DNA of 64,000 nucleotides. Origin: Rhodocyclus tenuis. Lineage in GTDB: Bacteria > Pseudomonadota > Gammaproteobacteria > Burkholderiales > Rhodocyclaceae. The position numbers and the translations under genes are program-made. The notes beneath the pieces are model-generated. The model searched no databases. It was given only the letters and a program-made list of their open reading frames with translations, and was not told where the DNA came from. Shown here piece by piece: positions 1 through 9,543 of the stretch. Positions within the stretch are counted from its first letter, which is position 1. Every line of letters starts with the position of its first letter. The stretch covers positions 1 through 64,000 of the forward strand of contig NZ_JACIGE010000003.1 of assembly GCF_014197755.1 (NCBI RefSeq), given 5' to 3'.

Positions 1-114
1 AACTCTCGCTTGACGTCGCAATTCTGGGTCTCCCCAAAATCACAGTTTTACATCTAGTGCGAGCACTACATCTTTTAGCGCGCAATCCCGAAAGACCGCT
101 CACCTCGACAAGTA

Positions 115-148
115 CCCACACCTATCAATTGTCTCGTTTTTAAAGAGC
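115..148 (-). promoter_or_regulatory. boxA-like rRNA leader motif
   Basis: Read on the minus strand, the bases just after the tRNA are GCTCTTTAAAAACGAG (148 to about 133), followed by GTGTGGG (121-115). This resembles the boxA antitermination and processing element found in proteobacterial rRNA leaders and spacers (E. coli GCTCTTTAACA followed by GTGTGGG). Transcription would leave the window toward lower coordinates, so an rRNA gene just outside is likely, but none is visible. Positions 1-114 hold no gene that I can see. Confidence 0.45.
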
Positions 149-225
149 TGGTTGCGGGGACAGGATTTGAACCTGTGACCTTCGGGTTATGAGCCCGACG
201 AGCTGCCAGACTGCTCCACCCCGCG
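149..225 (-). tRNA. tRNA-fMet (CAU), initiator
   Basis: This 77-nt cloverleaf includes an encoded CCA (149-151). It is the initiator and not the elongator: the first base C1 faces A72 as a mismatch, and the anticodon stem carries three consecutive G:C pairs (GGG...CCC) around the CUCAUAA loop. Both are the classical features recognised by formyltransferase and by the ribosomal P site. A sigma-70-type promoter lies 18 bases upstream and a boxA-like rRNA leader element lies immediately downstream. Confidence 0.97.
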
Positions 226-242
226 TCCGTCAGAGAAGCGGA

Positions 243-272
243 ACTATACTACGCTTCTCTACACCTCGTCAA
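243..272 (-). promoter_or_regulatory. Sigma-70 promoter of the initiator tRNA
   Basis: On the minus strand, TTGACG (272-267) and TATAGT (248-243) are separated by 18 bases, and the tRNA begins at 225. A 9-bp inverted repeat, AGAGAAGCG (232-240) and CGCTTCTCT (252-260), brackets the -10 element. Confidence 0.7.
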
Positions 273-346
273 CACCGTACTTTCTGATTTCGCTGCCGCG
301 CTTGCTGCGGCTGGAAGTGCGTTGCGACGAGGGGGCGAACTATAGC

Positions 347-964
347 CTAGGATTCGAGCCAGCGCAAGAGGGAATTCCAGGATTCCTTTTCCCGCTGATA
401 ACGCGAACGCGGTGGATCGAAGATGGTCTTGCCGGCGGCAGCGACGTTGACGTAGGACTGAGCGTTGCGCAGGTAGGCGACGATCGGGATGTCGAAGTGC
501 TTGAGAAAGGACTCCAGCATCGCCGCAGCGCGCGTGCGCGGATCGACGCGCATCGCGGCAATGCCGATGCCCCCCGGGCGGCCGCGCATCTCCTGGCGGA
601 GCGTATTGAGAAAGTCCTCGCTGGCCGCCATGTCGAATACCGACGGGACGATCGGAATGAGGACGCGATCTACCGCGCGCAGATAGTTATTGAGCTGATA
701 GCCCTGCAAGCCGGCCGGCGCATCGAGGACCGCCCAGTCAACATCCTGCGGCAAGGAGAAGAGCATTTGCGCGCCGGCGTAATAGCCGCCAACCGGCGCG
801 AGCGTCGCGTCGCGAAACGCCATCCAGCGCAGCGCCGACTGTTGCCGGTCGAGGTCGCAGAGGCTCACGCGCTGCCCGGCATTGGCGAAGTAGCCCGCAA
901 GATTGGTTGCCAGCGTGGTTTTGCCGGCCCCGCCCTTCGGATTGGCAACAAGCACTGATCGCAT
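347..964 (-). CDS. Orphan ParA/MinD-family ATPase
   Basis: This 205-residue P-loop ATPase of the ParA superfamily has the deviant Walker A motif PKGGAGKTT at residues 9-17, with the signature lysine K10 and the catalytic-loop K15. Further on it has LCDLDRQQSA (Walker A') and AVLDAPAG (Walker B). I start it at the ATG of MRSVLVANPKGG (964), because the P-loop normally begins within the first ten residues; an upstream in-frame ATG would add 16 residues. There is no parB beside it, so it is an orphan. Family members position plasmids, chromosomes or protein clusters on membrane or nucleoid surfaces; its cargo cannot be told from here. Confidence 0.85.
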   Translation of the reverse strand: MRSVLVANPKGGAGKTTLATNLAGYFANAGQRVSLCDLDRQQSALRWMAFRDATLAPVGGYYAGAQMLFSLPQDVDWAVLDAPAGLQGYQLNNYLRAVDRVLIPIVPSVFDMAASEDFLNTLRQEMRGRPGGIGIAAMRVDPRTRAAAMLESFLKHFDIPIVAYLRNAQSYVNVAAAGKTIFDPPRSRYQREKESWNSLLRWLES

Positions 965-1174
965 AAAGCCCACCTGTCTTTCTCGTCTCATGGTTATCGC
1001 CGCCCGCCCCATTTACAAGGGAACCATGCAACAACGGAGTTCGGTGAATTCTTGCATGAAGCATCGATCGCGGCCAGAAGCTCGATACCGGAAGATTCCC
1101 CGCCTGGCCCGGGCGGCACTGGCTACAATTCGCGCTGCCCTGACCATGAAACAAAAACCCGCCGCAGAGGATTT

Positions 1175-2080
1175 ATGACGACCGATCTTGCAAAGCCACG
1201 CCAGGGGATTCAGTCAATCGAAGTAGGTGTTCGCCTGTTGCGTGCACTCGCCGCCAACGGTCGGCCGATGATGTTGCGCGATCTGGCAAAAAACGGCGGC
1301 ATGGCCGCCGCCAAGGCACACCGCTACCTGGTCAGCTTCATGCGCATGGGGCTGGTTGAGCAGGACGCCAACACCGGCCGCTACGACCTCGGCGGCTTTG
1401 CGCTCGAACTGGGACTGGCGAGCCTCGCGCGCATTGACCCGGTTCGCCTGGCGGCGCCGATTCTTGACGACCTGTGTGAACAGATCAGCGAAACGGTGGC
1501 GCTGGCGATGTGGGGCAACCACGGCCCGACCTGTGTGCGCTGGATTGAAGCCGGTGGGCCGATCACCGTCACCTTGCGCACCGGCGTCGTATTGCCGCTT
1601 GCCAGTTCGGCGACCGGCCGCGCTTTTGCCGCTTTCTATCGTTCGCCGTATGTGAAGCGGCAACTGGAAAAGGAAGTCCGCGCTGCAGCAGAAGCAAGCG
1701 GGCGTCCACTCGCTACCGTACAAAAGGAACTGGACGCCCTGATCGAGGAAACCCGCCGGCACGGGATCGCCCGCGCCAGCGGCAGCCTGACTCCCGGCAT
1801 CAACGGCTTCAGCGCGCCTGTATTCGACCACACCGGCAAGATGGTCGCCGCCATTACCTCGCTCGGGTCGGTGGGCAACTTCGACAACGCTTGGGACAGC
1901 CCCCTCGCGGAAAGCATCAAGGCCGCGGCCGCGCTGCTCTCCCGCCGCCTTGGTGCGCCCGCCCCGCCAGAAACCAGTGTCACGGCGGAATCCGGCGTTG
2001 CGCAACAGACGATAAGCGATGAGATCGGCAGCGCCAGCACTGCCCGGCGACGACGCAGCAGCAAAACGGATAAACAATGA
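1175..2080 (+). CDS. IclR-family transcriptional regulator
   Basis: This 301-residue protein has an N-terminal winged helix-turn-helix (about residues 9-75; GIQSIEVGVRLLRALA, then the recognition region AAAKAHRYLVSFMRMGLV) and a C-terminal IclR effector domain (about 85-265, with SATGRAFAAF and SGSLTPGINGFSAPVFD). The last 35 residues are a low-complexity Ser/Arg tail ending RRRRSSKTDK. The ATG at 1175 follows GCAGAGGA. IclR proteins sense small carboxylic or aromatic effectors, but no catabolic genes adjoin, so its target is unknown. It diverges from the ParA gene across about 210 bp that presumably hold both promoters. Confidence 0.88.
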   Translation: MTTDLAKPRQGIQSIEVGVRLLRALAANGRPMMLRDLAKNGGMAAAKAHRYLVSFMRMGLVEQDANTGRYDLGGFALELGLASLARIDPVRLAAPILDDLCEQISETVALAMWGNHGPTCVRWIEAGGPITVTLRTGVVLPLASSATGRAFAAFYRSPYVKRQLEKEVRAAAEASGRPLATVQKELDALIEETRRHGIARASGSLTPGINGFSAPVFDHTGKMVAAITSLGSVGNFDNAWDSPLAESIKAAAALLSRRLGAPAPPETSVTAESGVAQQTISDEIGSASTARRRRSSKTDKQ

Positions 2081-2272
2081 AACCCGTATAGCCCACCAAC
2101 CTTGACCAGGGGCTGACAGCTCTTGCCGCCGCCAGCAAGCCCTGATGCCATTAGCGTTCAGGACAGGCCTGCACGTCCGCGAAAACGGCGCATGCCGGCC
2201 AAATGCAGGACGCGGAGAAAAACCGCGGATGCGCCGGCAGCAAGCCGAGCCAGTAAGAAAAGTCCACAAACA

Positions 2273-2298
2273 AAAACCCCGCCAGATCGCGGGGTTTT
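2273..2298 (-). terminator. Intrinsic terminator after tRNA-Thr
   Basis: AAAACCCCGC and GCGGGGTTTT form a 10-bp stem with a 6-base loop. On the minus strand the stem runs into TTTTTGTTTG. It ends the tRNA transcript and could also stop readthrough from the IclR gene. The 190 bp between the IclR stop and this hairpin show no gene. Confidence 0.8.
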
Positions 2299-2327
2299 GG
2301 GTACACGAAACGACCAGTAAAAGCTGA

Positions 2328-2401
2328 TGGTGCCCCCGCCCGGAATCGAACCAGGACCTGATGCTTACAAGGCAACTGCACGACCTTCATGCTACGGGGG
2401 C
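2328..2401 (-). tRNA. tRNA-Thr (UGU), atypical core
   Basis: This 74-nt cloverleaf includes an encoded CCA (2328-2330). The acceptor stem GCCCCCG/CGGGGGC and the T arm around TTCGATT are canonical. The anticodon loop CUUGUAA gives UGU, which reads ACA (Thr). The core is unusual. The D loop is only 7 nt (GAAGGTC) with a D stem GCAT/GTGC, so the usual A14 and A21 are replaced. The anticodon stem has a U:U mismatch (GTTGC/GCATC), and the variable loop is only 4 nt. A perfect TATAAT lies 21 bases upstream and a strong terminator downstream, so it is probably transcribed. Confidence 0.75.
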
Positions 2402-2421
2402 ACTTGCTGGAATCGGCGCGC

Positions 2422-2450
2422 ATTATAGCTCAGCCCCTGCAGCCGGCAGA
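2422..2450 (-). promoter_or_regulatory. Promoter of tRNA-Thr
   Basis: A perfect TATAAT lies on the minus strand at 2427-2422, about 21 bases before the tRNA 5' end. At about 17 bp spacing only a poor -35 match (CTGCCG/TGCCGG) is visible. Confidence 0.6.
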
Positions 2451-2522
2451 AACCTCAAACGGCGGCTTTCGCCAAAGTGCCGTGCTCTTTAGAATGCATT
2501 CGTCACCGACGTCAAGCAAACC

Positions 2523-4319
2523 ATGCCACCCAGTCTGACCAACCCCTCTGAAATTGCCCGCGAAACGCTGCGCATGCTCGCCAGCCGACGCATGGCGCCG
2601 TCGCCGGACAATTACCGGACGATTTACCAGGAAATCTCCGGCGTCGCACAAGCTGCAAGCGACGTTTTCCCGACACAGGAACTGAAGGCGCTACTCAGCG
2701 CGCTACCGAAGGATTCGGCCGAGCAGCAACGTCTTGCCCGGCAGTTCGATCAGGCCATCCGCAATGAGGACTGGAATGAGGCGCGCAAGCTTCTCGTCGA
2801 TTTCATCAAGACCGTCAGCAGTCGTGCCGACCTGGGATGGGGGGAACTGATCGGCGAAATCCTTCGCCTGTGGGAAACCCATCACGCCGGATTGACCCCG
2901 GCGCGCAAACGCGAGGGCCTTGAACACATTCTCGCCAGCGCCGCCAATAACAACGACAACCTGTATTCCCGCTTGCAAGGGCTGATGCGCTCCTGGAAGG
3001 CACAAGGCAGCGGCGAAGAACGATCGCTGGTCGACCAGACGATCGGCGCTGACGAGAAGCCTGGTAACGACAGTGCTGCGGCAATCACCGCCGATGCAAA
3101 AAGCGTCAGCCGCGCCAGTGAGTTGCTGCCCGAGTTGCGGGAGCTCTTTGCCTACACGCTTGATGGCGTCGTCGCCACGCAATTGAGCGACGCGCCCGAA
3201 CTTGCTGCCGAAGCGCGCGCGCTTGCCGCCGGCACGCGTGCCACCAGCGATCTGAAGTCTCTCAAGAAACTACAGGACAACCTGCGCCGCTTCGCCTTCC
3301 GCTTCGAATTGCTCGCAGAAGACCGGACCGAACTGCGCGCGGGCCTGTTGCACCTGTTGCAATTGCTGATCGACAACGTCAGTGAACTCGTCCTTGACGA
3401 CCGCTGGCTGAGTGGCCAGATCGCCGCCGTTCAGGAAATCGTCGCCCGACCGATGAACATCCGCGCGATCGACGATGCCGAGCGCCGACTGAAGGAAGTC
3501 ATTTTCAAGCAGAGTCAGCTCAAACAGGGGCTGACCGAGGCCCGGACAGCACTCAAGAACCTGATCGCCGGCTTCGTCGATCACCTCGCCGAATTCACCG
3601 ACTCCACCTCGGAATTCCACGACAAGATCGAGTCCTGCGCCAAGCGGATCAGTCAAGCCGAAGGAATCACGCAACTGGAGAGCGTTCTCGATGAGGTGAT
3701 GAGCGCGACGCGCGCCATCCAGCTCAATGCCCAGCGCTCGCAGGACGAGCTGCGCAGCACGCGCGCACGTGTCGAAGAGGCCGAGCGACGCGTGAACGAG
3801 TTGCAGCAGGAACTCGACCGCGCGAGCAATCTGGTCCGCCACGACCAGCTCACCGGAACGCTCAATCGCCGCGGACTGGAAGACGCGTTTGACAAGGAAG
3901 CTGCACGCGCGCTGCGCCGCCACGCCCCGCTCTGTGTCGGGCTGCTCGATATCGATAATTTCAAGAAACTGAACGATGTGCTGGGGCATGATGCCGGCGA
4001 TGCCGCACTGGTTCACTTGGCAACGGTCATCCGCGAAACCCTGCGTCCGCAGGACACTATTGCCCGTTTAGGTGGCGAAGAGTTCATCGTGCTGCTGCCG
4101 GAAACCGATCTCGACGCCGCAGCCAAGATACTGCAACGCCTGCAGCGGGAGTTGACGCGTAGATTTTTCTTGCACAACAACGACAAGCTGCTCATCACTT
4201 TCAGTGCCGGCGTCACCGAACTGCAGGAAACCGACACGCAGACGAGCGTCACCAAGCGCGCAGACGAGCTGATGTACCAGGCCAAGCAAACGGGGAAGAA
4301 CCGGGTTGTTGCCGCCTGA
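2523..4319 (+). CDS. Diguanylate cyclase (GGDEF)
   Basis: This 598-residue protein would make cyclic di-GMP from two GTP. The C-terminal GGDEF domain begins near DQLTGTLNRRGLEDAF (about residue 440); the active-site loop is GGEEF at 517-521. An inhibitory I-site, RPQD, sits exactly five residues before it, so product feedback is likely. Residues 1-430 are helical and soluble with no recognisable PAS, GAF or membrane segment. A predicted coiled coil (about 385-435, rich in Glu/Arg) leads into the catalytic domain, as is usual for dimerising GGDEF proteins. It lies just before the glycosylation island, and the window also encodes a c-di-GMP-responsive flagellar brake (YcgR). Confidence 0.93.
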   Translation: MPPSLTNPSEIARETLRMLASRRMAPSPDNYRTIYQEISGVAQAASDVFPTQELKALLSALPKDSAEQQRLARQFDQAIRNEDWNEARKLLVDFIKTVSSRADLGWGELIGEILRLWETHHAGLTPARKREGLEHILASAANNNDNLYSRLQGLMRSWKAQGSGEERSLVDQTIGADEKPGNDSAAAITADAKSVSRASELLPELRELFAYTLDGVVATQLSDAPELAAEARALAAGTRATSDLKSLKKLQDNLRRFAFRFELLAEDRTELRAGLLHLLQLLIDNVSELVLDDRWLSGQIAAVQEIVARPMNIRAIDDAERRLKEVIFKQSQLKQGLTEARTALKNLIAGFVDHLAEFTDSTSEFHDKIESCAKRISQAEGITQLESVLDEVMSATRAIQLNAQRSQDELRSTRARVEEAERRVNELQQELDRASNLVRHDQLTGTLNRRGLEDAFDKEAARALRRHAPLCVGLLDIDNFKKLNDVLGHDAGDAALVHLATVIRETLRPQDTIARLGGEEFIVLLPETDLDAAAKILQRLQRELTRRFFLHNNDKLLITFSAGVTELQETDTQTSVTKRADELMYQAKQTGKNRVVAA

Positions 4320-4387
4320 TCCCGACGGGGCCGGACCCGCCGCACACGGCGCCGGAAGCTGCCGCTACCCAACTGCCAATGGAGGCC

Positions 4388-4414
4388 TGAAGTCCTCGGC
4401 CGAATGGCCGATAG
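4388..4414 (+). promoter_or_regulatory. Candidate sigma-28 (FliA) promoter of the glycosylation island
   Basis: TGAAGTCC, 11 bases, GCCGATAG. Compared with TAAAGTTT-N11-GCCGATAA this is 5/8 in the -35 and 7/8 in the -10 with exact spacing. The -10 ends in TAG like the other sigma-28 sites I found in this window. It lies about 90 bases before the TPR glycosyltransferase start, in an intergenic region of about 180 bp. Confidence 0.5.
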
Positions 4415-4502
4415 ATATCCGAACGCAGGCGGCGAGCGACTCGCGAGTACCATACGCCGGCCAACACCCGATATGGATCAACGGCTTTACGGAGCACCAC
4501 GA

Positions 4503-6822
<2,320 letters not shown>

Positions 6823-6825
6823 TCA

Positions 6826-8010
6826 ATGATCCCCTACGGCCGCCAGCACATCAGCGATGACGACATTGAGGCCGTCGTCGCCGTCCTGCGCTCGGATTTC
6901 CTGACACAGGGCCCCGCCGTTCCGCAGTTCGAAGCAGCCTTCGCCGCCGGCTGCGGCGCCCGGCACGCTGTCGCCACCTGCAATGCGACCGCCGCCCTGC
7001 ACCTGGCCTGTCTGGCGCTCGGGCTCGGCCCCGGCGACCGGCTGTGGACCTCGCCCAACACCTTCGTCGCCTCAGCGAACTGCGCGCGCTACTGCGGCGC
7101 CGAGGTCGACTTCGTCGACATCGACCCGCACACCTACAACCTGTCGGTTCCCGTCCTCGCCGCCAAGCTGGCCGACGCGCGTCGCGACGGACGCCTGCCG
7201 AAGATCGTCGTGCCGGTGCACTTTGCCGGGCAGCCCTGCGATATGGCCGGCATCCGCGCGCTGGCCGACGAATACGGCTTCGCCATCATTGAGGACGCGT
7301 CGCACGCCGTCGGCGCGCGCTACCGCGGCAAGCCGGTCGGCGGCTGCGACTGCAGCGACATCACCGTGTTCAGCTTTCACCCGGTCAAGATCATCACCAC
7401 CGGCGAGGGCGGCATGGCGACGACCAACGATCCGCGGCTGGCCGAACGCATGGCGCTGCTGCGCAGCCACGGCATCACGCGCGATCCGGCGCAGATGGAA
7501 GGCGCGCCCGACGGCGCCTGGAGCTACGAACAGATCGCTCTCGGCTTCAACTACCGGATGACCGACCTGCAGGCCGCGCTCGGATTGAGCCAGTTGCGGC
7601 GGCTCGACGACTACGTCGCCCGGCGCACCCAACTGGCGCAGCGTTACGACGCCGCGCTACGGCCATTGCCGGTGACGTGTCCGCGGCAGGCACCCGACAG
7701 CGCGTCGAGCTGGCACCTTTACGTGCTGCGCGTCGGCGAGGCCCCCGGCAGCCCCGCGCGCGCCACGCTCTTCGCCGCCCTGCGCGCGCAGGGGATCGGC
7801 GTGAACGTGCATTACATCCCGGTGCACACCCAGCCCGACTACCGGCGACTGGGCTTCCGCCGCGGCGACTTTCCCGAGGCCGAACGCTACTACGCGCACG
7901 CAATCAGCCTGCCTCTCTTCCCGACAATGAGCGACGCCGATCAGGAGATGGTGATCGCCGCCGTGCGCGCCGCCATCGCCGGCGCGGCGTCGCCGTCCGC
8001 CCCTTGCTGA
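6826..8010 (+). CDS. pseC: UDP-4-keto-6-deoxy sugar aminotransferase PseC
   Basis: This 394-residue DegT/DnrJ/EryC1-family PLP aminotransferase carries out the second Pse step, making UDP-4-amino-4,6-dideoxy-AltNAc. The opening MIPYGRQHISDDDIEAV and QGPAVPQFEAAFA are typical of PseC. IIEDASHAVGARY carries the PLP-ring Asp, and FSFHPVKIITTGEGG has the Schiff-base lysine K188. FNYRMTDLQAALGLSQL is also conserved. It is spaced three bases after pseB, so co-translation is likely. G+C is visibly high, as in the following genes. Confidence 0.95.
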   Translation: MIPYGRQHISDDDIEAVVAVLRSDFLTQGPAVPQFEAAFAAGCGARHAVATCNATAALHLACLALGLGPGDRLWTSPNTFVASANCARYCGAEVDFVDIDPHTYNLSVPVLAAKLADARRDGRLPKIVVPVHFAGQPCDMAGIRALADEYGFAIIEDASHAVGARYRGKPVGGCDCSDITVFSFHPVKIITTGEGGMATTNDPRLAERMALLRSHGITRDPAQMEGAPDGAWSYEQIALGFNYRMTDLQAALGLSQLRRLDDYVARRTQLAQRYDAALRPLPVTCPRQAPDSASSWHLYVLRVGEAPGSPARATLFAALRAQGIGVNVHYIPVHTQPDYRRLGFRRGDFPEAERYYAHAISLPLFPTMSDADQEMVIAAVRAAIAGAASPSAPC

Positions 8011-8021
8011 ACGGAGCCGCC

Positions 8022-8678
8022 ATGCGCCAGAAAGACGTATTCCTGCACTCCGAAGGCGACGCCTGGTTCGAACGCAACCGTGCCACCTGTGCGCAGATCG
8101 ACCACGCCGCCGACCCGGTCGTCGCGACGGTGCTCGACATCGCCGGCCAGCGCCCGCCCGGCAGTCCGCCGCTGCGCCTGCTCGAGGTCGGCTGCGGCGA
8201 AGGGCGTCGGCTGGCGTGGCTGGCGGCACGGCTCGACGCCGAGGTCCACGGCCTCGACCCGTCGGCGAAGGCCGTCGCCACAGCGCAGGCGCGCGGCGTC
8301 GCCGCCCGCCAGGGAACGGCCGACGCCCTGCCGCATGGCGATGCCGCGTTCGACGTGCTGGTGTTCGGCTTCTGCCTCTACCTGTGCGACCCGCAGGATC
8401 TGTTCCGGATCGCGCAGGAAGCAGACCGCGTGCTGGCGGATCCGGCGTGGCTGATCATCCACGACTTCCATTCGCCAACGCCGCTGGTGCGCCCGTATCA
8501 CCACAAGCCGGGCGTGCACTCGCGCAAGATGGATTTCCGCCGGCTGTTCGACTGGCACCCGGCCTACACCTGCTACGCACATCGCGTCAGCGCCCATGGC
8601 GGCACTGCCTTCTGCGACGAGCCGCAGGAATGGGTCGCCGTCTCCACGCTGCGCAAGCGCGGGGGCGACCATGCCTAG
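8022..8678 (+). CDS. SAM-dependent methyltransferase (class I)
   Basis: This 218-residue Rossmann methyltransferase has motif I LLEVGCGEGRRLAWLA (about residues 53-68), an acidic LDPSAKAV after strand 2, and DALPHGDAAFDVLVFGF as motif II. A C-terminal substrate-binding part contains LIIHDFHSPTPLVRPYHH. It lies between pseC and the aldo/keto reductase and overlaps the latter by eight bases, so it belongs to the sugar operon. It may methylate a sugar nucleotide or the finished nonulosonic acid. Canonical Pse clusters lack it. The substrate is inference. Confidence 0.8.
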   Translation: MRQKDVFLHSEGDAWFERNRATCAQIDHAADPVVATVLDIAGQRPPGSPPLRLLEVGCGEGRRLAWLAARLDAEVHGLDPSAKAVATAQARGVAARQGTADALPHGDAAFDVLVFGFCLYLCDPQDLFRIAQEADRVLADPAWLIIHDFHSPTPLVRPYHHKPGVHSRKMDFRRLFDWHPAYTCYAHRVSAHGGTAFCDEPQEWVAVSTLRKRGGDHA

Positions 8679-9543
8679 CCGGCTGGCGCTCGGCACCGTC
8701 CAGTTCGGCCTCGACTACGGCGTCGCCAACCGCGACGGCCGCCCCGCACTCGACGAGGTGGCGCGCATCCTCGAGGCTGCGGCTGAGAGCGGCATCGACA
8801 CGCTCGACACCGCCATCGCCTACGGCGAGAGCGAGGCGCGCCTGGGCGCCATCGGCGTTGCCGGCTGGAAGATCGTCACCAAGCTGCCGGCGGCCCCGGC
8901 CGACTGCACCGACCTCGCCGGCTGGGTCGTCGCCGAAGTCGAGGCCTCGCTGCGCCGCCTGCGCGTCGACCGCGTGCACGCGGTACTGCTGCACCGCCCC
9001 GAACAGTTGCTCGGCACGAGCGGCCCGGAGCTGATCGTCGGCCTGCAGCGCCTGAAGAACGACGGGCTCGCCGCGAAGACCGGCGTCTCGATCTATGCGC
9101 CCGACGAACTCGACGCGCTGTTCGCGATGAGCAAACCCGATCTGGTGCAGTCGCCCCTGAGCCTCTTCGACCACCGGCTGCTCCGCTCGGGCTGGATCGA
9201 GCGGCTGGGCGCGCGCGGCGTCGAGGTCCACACCCGCTCGGCCTTCCTGCAGGGTCTGCTGCTGCTGGATGCTAGCGCCCGCCCGGCGTATTTCAACCGT
9301 TGGCAGCCGCTCTGGCAGGCGTGGGACGACTGGCTGCGCGCGACGCGGCTGAGTCCGCTGCAGGCCTGCGTGCGTTACGCGCTGTCGGTCGGCGGCAGCG
9401 ACCGTGTCGTCGTCGGCGTCGATTCCGTCGCCCAACTCCGGCAGATCGTCGCCGCCAGCGAGGAGGGTGCGATTCCGCCGCCCGCCTGGCCGGACATCGA
9501 CGATGCCGATCTGCTCAACCCCGCTCACTGGAAACTGTCATGA
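8671..9543 (+). CDS. Aldo/keto reductase family protein
   Basis: This 290-residue TIM-barrel aldo/keto reductase has the catalytic tetrad in order: Asp and Tyr in LDTAIAYGESEARLG, Lys in KIVTKLP and His in VLLHRPEQLL. The C-terminal NADP-binding region includes SDRVVVGVDSVAQLRQIV. It overlaps the methyltransferase upstream (8 bp) and shares an ATGA junction with the gene downstream, so it is translationally coupled. Related reductases occur in nonulosonic-acid and spore-coat polysaccharide clusters, where the substrate is mostly unproven. Confidence 0.85.
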   Translation: MPSRLALGTVQFGLDYGVANRDGRPALDEVARILEAAAESGIDTLDTAIAYGESEARLGAIGVAGWKIVTKLPAAPADCTDLAGWVVAEVEASLRRLRVDRVHAVLLHRPEQLLGTSGPELIVGLQRLKNDGLAAKTGVSIYAPDELDALFAMSKPDLVQSPLSLFDHRLLRSGWIERLGARGVEVHTRSAFLQGLLLLDASARPAYFNRWQPLWQAWDDWLRATRLSPLQACVRYALSVGGSDRVVVGVDSVAQLRQIVAASEEGAIPPPAWPDIDDADLLNPAHWKLS

